Shown here piece by piece: positions 1 through 6,572 of a stretch of DNA of 6,843 nucleotides. The position numbers and the translations under genes are program-made. Numbering within the stretch: the first letter of the stretch is position 1; each line of letters starts with the position of its first letter. This stretch comes from JAUXIQ01 sp030620925 [NCBI: Nitrospinota bacterium] (GTDB taxonomy: Bacteria > JAUXIQ01): the NCBI GenBank assembly GCA_030620925.1, contig JAUXIQ010000109.1, positions 1 to 6,843 on the forward strand, given 5' to 3'. The notes beneath the pieces are model-generated. The model saw only the letters and a list, made by a program, of their open reading frames with translations, was not told the origin of the DNA and searched no databases.

Positions 1-1
1 T

Positions 2-991
2 GTCGGCATCGGAGTAAGCTCCTTCATGGGCGGGACGCTCATCTACCCTAACAGCTCATCCGCAGTAGTTAAATTGAATGAAGACGGCACGGCCACCCTG
101 CTCACAGGGGCCTTGGATATCGGACAGGGCGCAGAGACCATCCTGTGTCAGATAGTGGCTGAGGAGCTTAAGATACCTATTGAAGAGATCCAGGTGATTG
201 CCGCGGATACGGAAACGACCCCCGTGGATATAGGGTCATGGATCAGCGGTAACGCTTACGTTACAGGCAACGCAACCCGTGTCGGGGCCACCGAGGTGCG
301 CAGGAAACTGCTCGATATCGCCGCCGAGGAGATGGAAGCCAACGTTGAAGACCTCATTCTGGAAGATAAAAGCGTCTACGTTGCAGGTTCTCCCGACAAA
401 AGGCTGACCTACCGGCAACTGATCGCCGGCAGTATTCAGAAACACCGGGGTGACCCGATTATCGGGGAAGGCCACTGGCGCACCATGCGCGACGAGCCGA
501 TTCACCCCAGCCTGTCTTCTACCAAGGGCCGCTGGACCGAAAACTACTCCTTCGACGCACAGGTAGCGGAAGTGGAGGTGAATATAGACACCGGTATGGT
601 GCGGCTGGTGCGCGCCGTAACCGCCCATGACTGCGGATTCCCCATCAACCCGCTCCTGGTGGAAGGGCAGATCGACGGACAAATTTCCATGGCCCTGGGT
701 CATGCCCTGATGGAAGAGGTCATGATGAAAGATGGTCGGACACTCAATCCGAGCTGGCTGGACTACCGTATGCCCACTATCCATAACATCGCTGTCTCGG
801 AACATATCGACGTCATCACTGAGAGCTATAAAAAAGATAAGCCCTACCGGACCAAGGAAGTGGGTGAAGGGTATGTCTCAGGGATATTAGCCGCCATCGC
901 CAACGCCATCTACGATGCCGTGGGGGTCAGGCTCTACTCCACGCCTTTCACCCCGGAAAAAATCCTGCGGGGATTGGGTAAAATCAAATAA
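2..991 (+). CDS. Molybdopterin-binding large subunit of a xanthine dehydrogenase-family hydroxylase (C-terminal part)
   Basis: The 5' end lies outside the window; 329 codons in frame from base 2 end at TAA. Family members hydroxylate aromatic or heterocyclic carbon at a Mo-pterin centre, usually as cytoplasmic complexes with a 2Fe-2S and an FAD subunit or domain. Visible landmarks are the cofactor-side glutamine in GQGAET (fragment residue 42), the HDCGFPINP block followed by GQIDGQ, where many relatives have GQxxGG, and the C-terminal KEVGEGYVSG...AIANAIYDAVGVRL segment, whose GEG glutamate (residue 289, bases 866-868) matches the catalytic glutamate of the family. The stretch around DTETTPVDIGSWISGNAYVTGNA and GEG instead of GEP recall 4-hydroxybenzoyl-CoA reductase alpha subunits (HcrA), but the substrate is not proven. 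The usual N-terminal half, including the first Mo domain, must lie upstream. It is convergent with the neighbouring operon and so not co-transcribed with it. Family assignment is confident; substrate is a guess. Confidence 0.9.
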   Translation, partial: VGIGVSSFMGGTLIYPNSSSAVVKLNEDGTATLLTGALDIGQGAETILCQIVAEELKIPIEEIQVIAADTETTPVDIGSWISGNAYVTGNATRVGATEVRRKLLDIAAEEMEANVEDLILEDKSVYVAGSPDKRLTYRQLIAGSIQKHRGDPIIGEGHWRTMRDEPIHPSLSSTKGRWTENYSFDAQVAEVEVNIDTGMVRLVRAVTAHDCGFPINPLLVEGQIDGQISMALGHALMEEVMMKDGRTLNPSWLDYRMPTIHNIAVSEHIDVITESYKKDKPYRTKEVGEGYVSGILAAIANAIYDAVGVRLYSTPFTPEKILRGLGKIK

Positions 992-1079
992 CTCTGAAGA
1001 ACGTTCCCGAGAAGAGTCCGACATTTCGCCTGCAGAGGTGTTGCGGCGGGGCGTTTTAAATTCACCTGATATTGTTTGC

Positions 1080-2519
1080 CTACTTCTTATTAAAAGCGGC
1101 CATGTCGATGGCCATGAGCTTCAGCTCGGTCATCTCCTCCATGGCGTAGCGGGGCCCTTCCCTGCCCATGCCCGATTCCTTTACGCCGCCGTAAGGCATG
1201 TTATCCACCCGGTAGGTGGGGACGTCGTTAACCATCAGGCCGCCCACCTCCAGCTCCTCGAAAGCGCGCATCACCTTGCCCATATCCCTGGTGAAGACGC
1301 CCGCCTGGAGACCGTATACGGAATCGTTCAGCTCCTCCAGTACCTGGTAGAAATCATCGAAAGGCTGCACGCCGCACACCGGCCCGAAGGCCTCCACGCA
1401 GCTTAATTTCATAGACTTGCTGATGTCGGCCAGGACGGCGGGCTGCATCAAGCTCCCCTCCCTGCCGCCGCCGGCTAGCAGCTCTGCGCCCTCCTTCACG
1501 GCCTCGTCTATCCATGCCTCGATGCGCTCCGCGTCGCCGGAGGTGATGAGCGGGCCGACGTCGGTCTCCTCGTCCAGAGGGTCTCCCACCTTGAGGGCGT
1601 TCACCCGTTTCACGAACTCCGCCACGAACTCATCGTATATATCCCTGTGGATGAAGATGCGCTGCACCGAGATGCAGCTCTGCCCGGCGTACGAATAAGC
1701 GCCGGTGACCGTGCGCCCCAGGGCATACTCAAAGGGCGCATCGGCGTCTATGATAACGCCCGCGTTCCCGCCCAGCTCCAGGGTAACCTTTTTTTTGCCC
1801 GCCCGCTGCCTGAGCGCCCAGCCTACGTCTCCGCTGCCGGTGAAGGTGAGCATCTTGATCCTGTCGTCGCCCACCATCTTCTCCGCCACCGGCACCGGGC
1901 AGGGCAGCACACTCAGCGCCCCGGCAGGCAACCCCGCATCGACCAGCAGCCGCCCCAGGCGCAGTGCGGTGATGGGCGTCTGCGAAGCGGGCCGACAGAT
2001 GAATGTGTTTCCGGTGGCTGCGACAGGGGCCATTTTGTGAGCCACCAGGTTGAGAGGGAAATTGAAAGGAGATATGCCCAGAATAACTCCGAGGGGGAAC
2101 CTGCGGGTGATCCCCACCCTCCCCTCTCCGGCGTGAGAGGCGTCCAGCGGTATCACCTCGCCGAACATCCCCCTGGCCTCCTGGGCGGCGAAAGTAAAAG
2201 TGTCCACCGTCCTGTCCGCCTCGGCGCGGGCCGTCTTTATGGGTTTTCCCGCCTCCAGGGCGATGGAGCGGGCCAGCTCCTCCTTATGCTCTGTTATCGC
2301 CGCCGCGGCATCCAGCACTATCTCCGCTTTCCGAGCCACGCTCATGCTCCTGGTCGTCTCGAAGGCCGAAAGGGCCGAACGGACGGCTTCCTCCGCTTCT
2401 TCCTCGCCCGCCTGATGGACGATACCCACCACGCTGTCATCGTAAGGGCTCTTGATCTCCCTGGTGCGGCCGGTGCGGACGTCCTCTCCGGCCAGAATCA
2501 AGCCGTGTTCCTCAGCCAT
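1080..2519 (-). CDS. NAD(P)-dependent aldehyde dehydrogenase, lactaldehyde dehydrogenase-like
   Basis: A full-length aldehyde dehydrogenase of 479 residues from the chosen ATG, ending at TAG. It should oxidise an aldehyde to its acid in the cytoplasm. Seen in order: SPFNFP with the oxyanion Asn153, a cofactor segment GNTFICRPASQTP (about 171-183), FTGSGDVG (about 226-233), the general base Glu248 in LELGG, the nucleophile Cys282 in YAGQSCISV, and Glu376 in EAFGPV. The C-terminal half (KVGDPLDEETDVGPLI, VDNMPYGGVKESGMGREG, YAMEEMTELK) strongly recalls archaeal lactaldehyde dehydrogenase (MJ1411 type) and related broad enzymes. The lysine usual in the cofactor segment (KPSE) is an arginine here, Arg176. 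The start is set by GGAGG 8 bases upstream; a TTG at 2555 overlapping the upstream stop codon would add 12 residues but lacks a ribosome site. It is the last gene of the unit, 32 bases after the TPP enzyme, which may supply its aldehyde. The true substrate is unknown. Confidence 0.93.
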   Translation of the reverse strand: MAEEHGLILAGEDVRTGRTREIKSPYDDSVVGIVHQAGEEEAEEAVRSALSAFETTRSMSVARKAEIVLDAAAAITEHKEELARSIALEAGKPIKTARAEADRTVDTFTFAAQEARGMFGEVIPLDASHAGEGRVGITRRFPLGVILGISPFNFPLNLVAHKMAPVAATGNTFICRPASQTPITALRLGRLLVDAGLPAGALSVLPCPVPVAEKMVGDDRIKMLTFTGSGDVGWALRQRAGKKKVTLELGGNAGVIIDADAPFEYALGRTVTGAYSYAGQSCISVQRIFIHRDIYDEFVAEFVKRVNALKVGDPLDEETDVGPLITSGDAERIEAWIDEAVKEGAELLAGGGREGSLMQPAVLADISKSMKLSCVEAFGPVCGVQPFDDFYQVLEELNDSVYGLQAGVFTRDMGKVMRAFEELEVGGLMVNDVPTYRVDNMPYGGVKESGMGREGPRYAMEEMTELKLMAIDMAAFNKK

Positions 2520-2527
2520 AATTACAT

Positions 2528-2532
2528 CCTCC
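2528..2532 (-). promoter_or_regulatory. Shine-Dalgarno site of the aldehyde dehydrogenase
   Basis: GGAGG on the minus strand ends 8 bases before the ATG at 2519. It decides the start: the longer frame beginning with TTG at 2555 has no comparable site and would overlap the stop codon of the preceding gene. Confidence 0.8.
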
Positions 2533-2551
2533 GCAGGGCGGGGTATCGGCG

Positions 2552-4189
2552 TCAAATGGGGCAGACCAGGTTTCCCAGCTTCTCGGTAAGCTTCACGTTC
2601 TCCGAGTAGTCCACGGGGCAGTCTATCACCGCCGGAACATCCCGCCGGAACGCCTCTTCCAGGATGTGGGGCAGCTCATCGGGGCCCTCCACCCTGTAGC
2701 CCGCCGCGCCGAAACTCTCCGCCAGCTTTATAAGGTCGGGGTTTCCGAATTCAACCCCCGACTTTCTTCCGAACTTGTTGAGCTGTTTCCAGCTTATCAG
2801 GCCATACTCCCTGTCGTTGAACACCAGGTTCACGAAAGGCGTGCCCAATCTCAGGGCCGTCTCCAGCTCCTGGCAGTTCATGAGAAAGCCCCCGTCACCG
2901 CTCACCGCCAGAACTCTCCGCTCCGGATAGACCATCTTGGCGGCAACGGCCCCCGGCAGCGCTATCCCCATTGCCGCCAGCCCGTTGGAAATAAGGCAGG
3001 TATTGGGCCTGTGACAGGGGTACATGCGTGCTATCCATATCTTATGCGCACCCACGTCTGATATAAGTATATCCTCTTTTCCCAGCGCCGAACGCATATC
3101 GGAAATAATCCGCTGAGGTTTGACGGGGAAGCTGATGTCCTCCCGGTACCTTTCCACCTCGTCGCAAATAGCTTCCCGCAGTGCCGTGGCATAGCCGTGC
3201 GACTCACCATTCCGCTTCCCCAACCGGCAAATCTCCTTCAATGACAGTGCTATGTCCCCCAGCACCTCCACCAGGGGCAGGTAGGAAGCGTCCACCTCGC
3301 TGCGGGTGGCGTCTATATGAACGATGCGTTTGTTTCGTCCGGGGTTCCAGAATTCCGGGTGATACTCCACAAAATCGTAGCCGACGGCCACCACCAGGTC
3401 CGCCGCCTCAAATCCGCACGAGATATAGTCCCTGGACTGTAGTCCCACGGTCAACAGGCAGAGGGGGTGATCGACGGGAACGGCGCCCGTGCCCATGAAT
3501 GTATGGGCCACGGGAATATCCAGCTTTTCGGCAAATTCCAGAAGCTCATCCCATGCCCGGCCGCGTATGACGCCGTTTCCGGCCAGTATGATGGGGTTAC
3601 GGGCCCGGGAGATGTACTCCGCCGCCTTGCGTATAGCCTCCTCAGGAGCTTCGGTGGAGGCGCAGGGAGTCAAGGAGAGCGGGGCGGCTTCGACCGTCTC
3701 CTGCGCCACGTCTTCGGGCAGCTCCACGTGAGTGGCCCCCGGTTTCTCTTCCTCGGCGAGCTTGAAGGCTTTGGATATTATCTCCGGGATGTTCTCCGGC
3801 CTGTGCACCGTGGTGTTCCACTTGGTCATGGGGCGGAGCATGGACAGTACGTCAAGGTACTGATGGGACTCCTTATGCACCCTGTCCAGACCGGCCTGAC
3901 CGGTCACCGCCACCAGTGGGTTGTGGTCAAGGTTGGCATCCGCCACCCCCGTGGTCAGGTTGGTGGCTCCCGGCCCCAGGGTGGCCAGGCATACTCCCGC
4001 CCTGCCCGTGAGGCGGCCGTAGATGCCGGCCATAAAGGCGGCGGCCTGCTCATGACGGGTCAGAATAAAGTCGATCCCCGAGTCGGTCAGGGCATCCATC
4101 AGGTCCAGGTTTTCCTCGCCCGGCAGCCCGAAAATATGCTTCACTCCCTGAGCTTTCAGACATTCAACGAAAAGCTCGGACGCTTTCAT
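2552..4189 (-). CDS. Acetolactate synthase-like TPP enzyme, catabolic (AlsS/BudB) type large subunit
   Basis: A complete 545-residue thiamine-diphosphate enzyme with the three-domain layout of acetolactate synthase. Catabolic AlsS condenses two pyruvates to acetolactate plus CO2 in the cytoplasm. Seen: N-terminal Pyr domain with FGLPGEEN (20-27) and the TPP-activating Glu47 in RHEQAAAFMAG, GPGATN (72-77), SHQYLD (108-113), a central domain with GYDFVEYHPEFWN (270-282), and the C-terminal PP domain with SNGLAAMG (401-408) and the Mg/TPP motif GDG (431-433) to ND (458-459). The ending (SGVEFGN, AESFGAAGYRVE, CPVDYSEN) and length fit FAD-independent catabolic AlsS better than biosynthetic IlvB, and no small regulatory subunit gene is adjacent. 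After the TPP motif it reads EYGLISWKQ where Klebsiella and Bacillus enzymes, as I recall them, have YNMVA or YDMVA, so the donor or acceptor may differ. It lies 34 bases after the EF-G gene and 32 before the aldehyde dehydrogenase. A 2-oxo-acid decarboxylase or other carboligase is possible. Confidence 0.88.
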   Translation of the reverse strand: MKASELFVECLKAQGVKHIFGLPGEENLDLMDALTDSGIDFILTRHEQAAAFMAGIYGRLTGRAGVCLATLGPGATNLTTGVADANLDHNPLVAVTGQAGLDRVHKESHQYLDVLSMLRPMTKWNTTVHRPENIPEIISKAFKLAEEEKPGATHVELPEDVAQETVEAAPLSLTPCASTEAPEEAIRKAAEYISRARNPIILAGNGVIRGRAWDELLEFAEKLDIPVAHTFMGTGAVPVDHPLCLLTVGLQSRDYISCGFEAADLVVAVGYDFVEYHPEFWNPGRNKRIVHIDATRSEVDASYLPLVEVLGDIALSLKEICRLGKRNGESHGYATALREAICDEVERYREDISFPVKPQRIISDMRSALGKEDILISDVGAHKIWIARMYPCHRPNTCLISNGLAAMGIALPGAVAAKMVYPERRVLAVSGDGGFLMNCQELETALRLGTPFVNLVFNDREYGLISWKQLNKFGRKSGVEFGNPDLIKLAESFGAAGYRVEGPDELPHILEEAFRRDVPAVIDCPVDYSENVKLTEKLGNLVCPI

Positions 4190-4196
4190 AACCTCA

Positions 4197-4202
4197 CACC
4201 TC
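4197..4202 (-). promoter_or_regulatory. Shine-Dalgarno site of the acetolactate synthase-like gene
   Basis: GAGGTG on the minus strand lies 7 bases before the ATG at 4189. A second GAGGT follows immediately but ends only 1 base before the ATG, too close to work in the usual way. No hairpin with a T-run is visible in the 34-base gap after EF-G, which supports read-through. Confidence 0.7.
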
Positions 4203-4223
4203 GTCTGTACATAAAATTAAACA

Positions 4224-6266
4224 TCAATTCTGTTCCGGTGCTCTGTCGTACCTGCTGAACTGCATCGAATAGGTAGCCCTTCCCTGGGTGAGGGATCGCA
4301 GATCGGTGGAGTAACCGAACATACTGGAGAGGGGAACCAGCGCGGTGACCACTTTGTAGGACATCTTTTCCTGCATGTCGGCCATTTTCCCATGACGCGA
4401 GTTCAAATCTCCGATAACGTTGCCCACAAACTCCTCGGGAACCACCGCTTCCACCTCCATGATGGGCTCCAGCAGACCCGGCTCCGCCTTCTCCAACGCT
4501 TCCTGCAGGGCCATGGCGGCAGCTATGCCATAGGCCAGAGGCGTTGAGACGTTATCCTTGTATGCACCACCCACCAGTGTGATCTTGACATCGACAACCG
4601 GGTAGCCCAGTATCACACCACTTTCGGCAGAACGCTTCGCGCTCTCTTCTACCTGCGGAACGAACTCCTCGGGCACCTCCTCATTACTTGCCTCGGCGGC
4701 GAACTCAATGCCCGCCCCGTTAGGCAGGGGCTCCACCTGCAGTATCACGTGGCCGTGCTGCATCGTGCCGCCCAGCTCCCGCTCCACCACTACCTCGCCC
4801 CTGGCAACCGCATCTACCGTCTCCCGGTAGACCACCTGGGGTTTCCCTACCCTGGCGTTTACCCCGAAATCGTCCATCAGCCTGGTGGTGAAGACCTCCA
4901 GGTGCAGCTCGCCCATCCCGGAGAGGATAGTCTGGCCCGTTTCATCGTCATAGGTCATCCTGAAGGTGGGATCCTCCTCTACGAGCTTTTCCAGCGACCG
5001 GGTCATCTTCTCATGGTCGCCCTGGGTCCTGGGCTCGATAGCCACCGAGATGACAGGTTCGGGAAACTCCACGGACTCAAGCACTATGGGCTCCTCTTCG
5101 GAACAGAGGGTATCCCCCGTCCTGGCCTCTTTGAAACCGGTGACGGCCACTATCTCTCCCGGTCCCGCGCTCTCCATGCGTTCCCGCTTCTCGGCCCGCA
5201 TCCTGAACAGCCGGGCGATGCGCTCTTGACCTTCCGATGCGGGGTTGTACAGCCTGTCTCCGGGGGCGATGCTCCCCGAATAGACGCGGAGATAGGTCAG
5301 TCGGCGGCCCCCGTCGGTCATGATCTTGAAGGTAAGCATGCTTGCCGGATCGTCCTGAGACGGATGGCGCGCTTCCACTTCGTCGGTCAACGGATTCACA
5401 CCCTCCACGGGCGGGACGTCGGATGGCGAAGGCAGATATTCCACCACCGCATCCAGCAGTTTCTGTACACCCTTGTTCTTTAGCCCTGAACCGAGAAGGA
5501 CAGGCTGACCGCCGTTAGTAAGAGTAGCCGTACGCAGGGCCCGCTTGATGTCCGCCTCCTTTATCGAATCGCCTTTCAGGAATTTCTCCATCAGCTCTTC
5601 ATCGAAGTCCGCAGCGGCTTCCAGCAGCTCCTCCCGCCACCGCCCGGCCTCTTCCTCATACTCCCCGGGTATCTCGCTCTCGTTGTAGGTGGCGCCCAGG
5701 TCTTCTTCGTCCCAGAGGATGGCCTTCATCCTTATCAGGTCTATGACGCCGCGAAAGTCCTCCTCGATACCCAGAGGAAGCTGCGTCAGCAGCGGGTTGG
5801 CGGCCAGTTTATCCCGCATCTCTTCTATCGCAGACAGGTAGTCGACCCCCACCCTGTCCATCTTGTTTATGAATACGATGCGCGGCACCTGATAACGCTC
5901 TGCCTGCCGCCACACCGTCTCCGATTGAGGCTCCACACCTTCCACGGCGCTGAAAATGGTCACCGCCCCGTCCAGTATCCTGAGCGATCTCTCCACTTCA
6001 GCGGTGAAATCCACGTGCCCGGGGGTATCTATAATATTTATGTTGTGACCCCTCCACTGGCAGGTAACCGCCGCGGCGGTGATGCTTATCCCCCGCTTCT
6101 GCTCCTGCTGCATCCAATCCGTCGTCGCCTCCCCGAAATGCACCTCGCCCATGCGGTGGATCAGGCCGGTATAATATAGGATGCGCTCGGTGACGGTGGT
6201 CTTCCCGGCGTCAATATGAGATATGATGCCGATGTTCCTGATTTTGGAGAGCGAGTCATCCTTCAA
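4224..6266 (-). CDS. Translation elongation factor G-like GTPase (divergent EF-G paralogue)
   Basis: A full five-domain EF-G of 680 residues from the chosen TTG; canonical EF-G is about 690-700. EF-G uses GTP to drive ribosomal translocation, and some paralogues instead serve in ribosome recycling or other steps. The G domain is intact: HIDAGKTT (17-24), switch I RGISI (59-63), DTPGH (80-84), NKMD (134-137) and GSGLKNKG (259-266). Domain II covers about 307-397, domain III about 402-477 with [10 protein letters not shown] (449-458), domain IV about 482-597 and domain V to the end ([18 protein letters not shown]). Domain IV is unusual: GGTMQHGHV (499-507) replaces the common GGx[16 protein letters not shown] (528-537) replaces GGVIPxEYIP, and [10 protein letters not shown] (569-578) replaces YHDVDSSELA, so the loop-tip histidine is absent. 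[10 protein letters not shown] recalls spirochaete/mitochondrial EF-G2-type proteins, but the subfamily is uncertain. It heads the minus-strand unit and is not flanked by rpsL, rpsG or tuf in this window. Start choice rests on AGGAGGT upstream. Confidence 0.92.
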   Translation of the reverse strand: MKDDSLSKIRNIGIISHIDAGKTTVTERILYYTGLIHRMGEVHFGEATTDWMQQEQKRGISITAAAVTCQWRGHNINIIDTPGHVDFTAEVERSLRILDGAVTIFSAVEGVEPQSETVWRQAERYQVPRIVFINKMDRVGVDYLSAIEEMRDKLAANPLLTQLPLGIEEDFRGVIDLIRMKAILWDEEDLGATYNESEIPGEYEEEAGRWREELLEAAADFDEELMEKFLKGDSIKEADIKRALRTATLTNGGQPVLLGSGLKNKGVQKLLDAVVEYLPSPSDVPPVEGVNPLTDEVEARHPSQDDPASMLTFKIMTDGGRRLTYLRVYSGSIAPGDRLYNPASEGQERIARLFRMRAEKRERMESAGPGEIVAVTGFKEARTGDTLCSEEEPIVLESVEFPEPVISVAIEPRTQGDHEKMTRSLEKLVEEDPTFRMTYDDETGQTILSGMGELHLEVFTTRLMDDFGVNARVGKPQVVYRETVDAVARGEVVVERELGGTMQHGHVILQVEPLPNGAGIEFAAEASNEEVPEEFVPQVEESAKRSAESGVILGYPVVDVKITLVGGAYKDNVSTPLAYGIAAAMALQEALEKAEPGLLEPIMEVEAVVPEEFVGNVIGDLNSRHGKMADMQEKMSYKVVTALVPLSSMFGYSTDLRSLTQGRATYSMQFSRYDRAPEQN

Positions 6267-6276
6267 AACTTTGATA

Positions 6277-6283
6277 ACCTCCT
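6277..6283 (-). promoter_or_regulatory. Shine-Dalgarno site deciding the EF-G start
   Basis: AGGAGGT on the minus strand ends 10 bases before TTG at 6266. The protein from that TTG begins with a short leader and then [17 protein letters not shown], matching the usual EF-G N-terminus. The longer frame from GTG at 6320 has no ribosome site, and its extra 18 residues (NHSKNCRQ and so on) look like translated leader. Confidence 0.7.
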
Positions 6284-6325
6284 GCCGACAGTTTTTACTA
6301 TGGTTAAAAAATAATACCACTCATA

Positions 6326-6356
6326 ATTATAATCATTTCTATTTTTCGACGGACAA
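6326..6356 (-). promoter_or_regulatory. Possible promoter of the EF-G operon, proximal
   Basis: A perfect TATAAT at 6326-6331 (minus strand) is preceded by TTGTCC at 6351-6356, four of six matches to the -35 consensus, with a long 19-base spacer. Transcription would start near 6319, giving a leader of about 53 bases before the TTG start codon. The surrounding DNA is very AT-rich, so a chance match is possible. Confidence 0.35.
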
Positions 6357-6358
6357 CT

Positions 6359-6364
6359 ATTATA
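6359..6364 (-). promoter_or_regulatory. Possible -10 box of the EF-G operon, distal
   Basis: A second perfect TATAAT on the minus strand, 33 bases upstream of the first. The position 17 bases upstream reads AATATA, a poor -35, and there is no extended -10 TG. It would give a leader of about 85 bases. It is an alternative to, or tandem with, the proximal candidate. Confidence 0.3.
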
Positions 6365-6463
6365 CTTTGAATACAACCCTTTATATTAAAACAACCTCGA
6401 AGTTTTGCAAACCGTAAACTGCCGGAGCCGCTCCTTTTGCCCTTCGGCATCTGCATGCATTTA

Positions 6464-6492
6464 ATTACAATTGCTGAAATTAATGATAATAT
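6464..6492 (+). promoter_or_regulatory. Possible promoter of the DinB-like gene
   Basis: ATTACA at 6464-6469 and TAATAT at 6487-6492 are 17 bases apart, with four of six matches each to the -35 and -10 consensus. An overlapping GATAAT at 6485-6490 matches five of six but leaves a 15-base spacer. The local AT-richness makes this a weak call. Confidence 0.25.
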
Positions 6493-6500
6493 TCGTTTGC

Positions 6501-6528
6501 GGCGAAGATGCGGCCATGTGCCTTCGCC
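6501..6528 (+). repeat. Inverted repeat (7-bp stem, 14-base loop) in the DinB-like gene leader
   Basis: GGCGAAG at 6501-6507 and CTTCGCC at 6522-6528 are perfect reverse complements separated by 14 bases, ending 44 bases before the start codon. No T-run follows on the plus strand and no matching T-run lies on the minus side, so it is not an obvious intrinsic terminator. It could be a leader hairpin or a repressor operator. Confidence 0.5.
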
Positions 6529-6561
6529 CCCATTTAATAAGGAACAAATAACCGCAAAAGG

Positions 6562-6566
6562 GGAGG
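6562..6566 (+). promoter_or_regulatory. Shine-Dalgarno site of the DinB-like gene
   Basis: GGAGG lies 6 bases before the ATG at 6573, within a purine-rich stretch (6556-6568). A GTG in frame directly before the ATG is only 3 bases from the site, so ATG is the better start. Confidence 0.85.
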
Positions 6567-6572
6567 AGCGTG

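Noticed and set aside
236-805. Minus-strand open frame opposite the molybdenum hydroxylase
   Set aside because: It is antisense to conserved family motifs, has no ribosome site I could identify and no recognisable domain.
1027-1058. Possible terminator between the convergent genes (CGCC...GGCG, then GGGCGTTTT)
   Set aside because: Only four pairs form, with a 14-base loop, and the T-run is short and offset. No other stem with a T-run was found on either strand in 992-1079.
2553-2555. TTG start of the aldehyde dehydrogenase overlapping the stop codon of the upstream gene
   Set aside because: No Shine-Dalgarno sequence precedes it, whereas the ATG 36 bases downstream has GGAGG at good spacing.
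1647-2609. Long plus-strand open frame opposite the aldehyde dehydrogenase
   Set aside because: Its product is low-complexity and rich in Arg, Gly and Pro, with no family resemblance, while the opposite strand encodes a clear enzyme with all catalytic residues. It is a shadow of GC-rich codon use. The same applies to plus-strand frames at 3467-4258 and 4749-5483.
6421-6448. GGAG-CCG-CTCC followed by TTTT, and outer GCCG/CGGC pairing
   Set aside because: The stem is only four pairs, and it lies upstream of a gene rather than after one on that strand, so a terminator call is not supported.
6452-6459. Palindrome TGCATGCA in the intergenic region
   Set aside because: Eight bases without a partner copy or known motif; easily a chance occurrence. 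The same holds for GAACGTTC at 999-1006.
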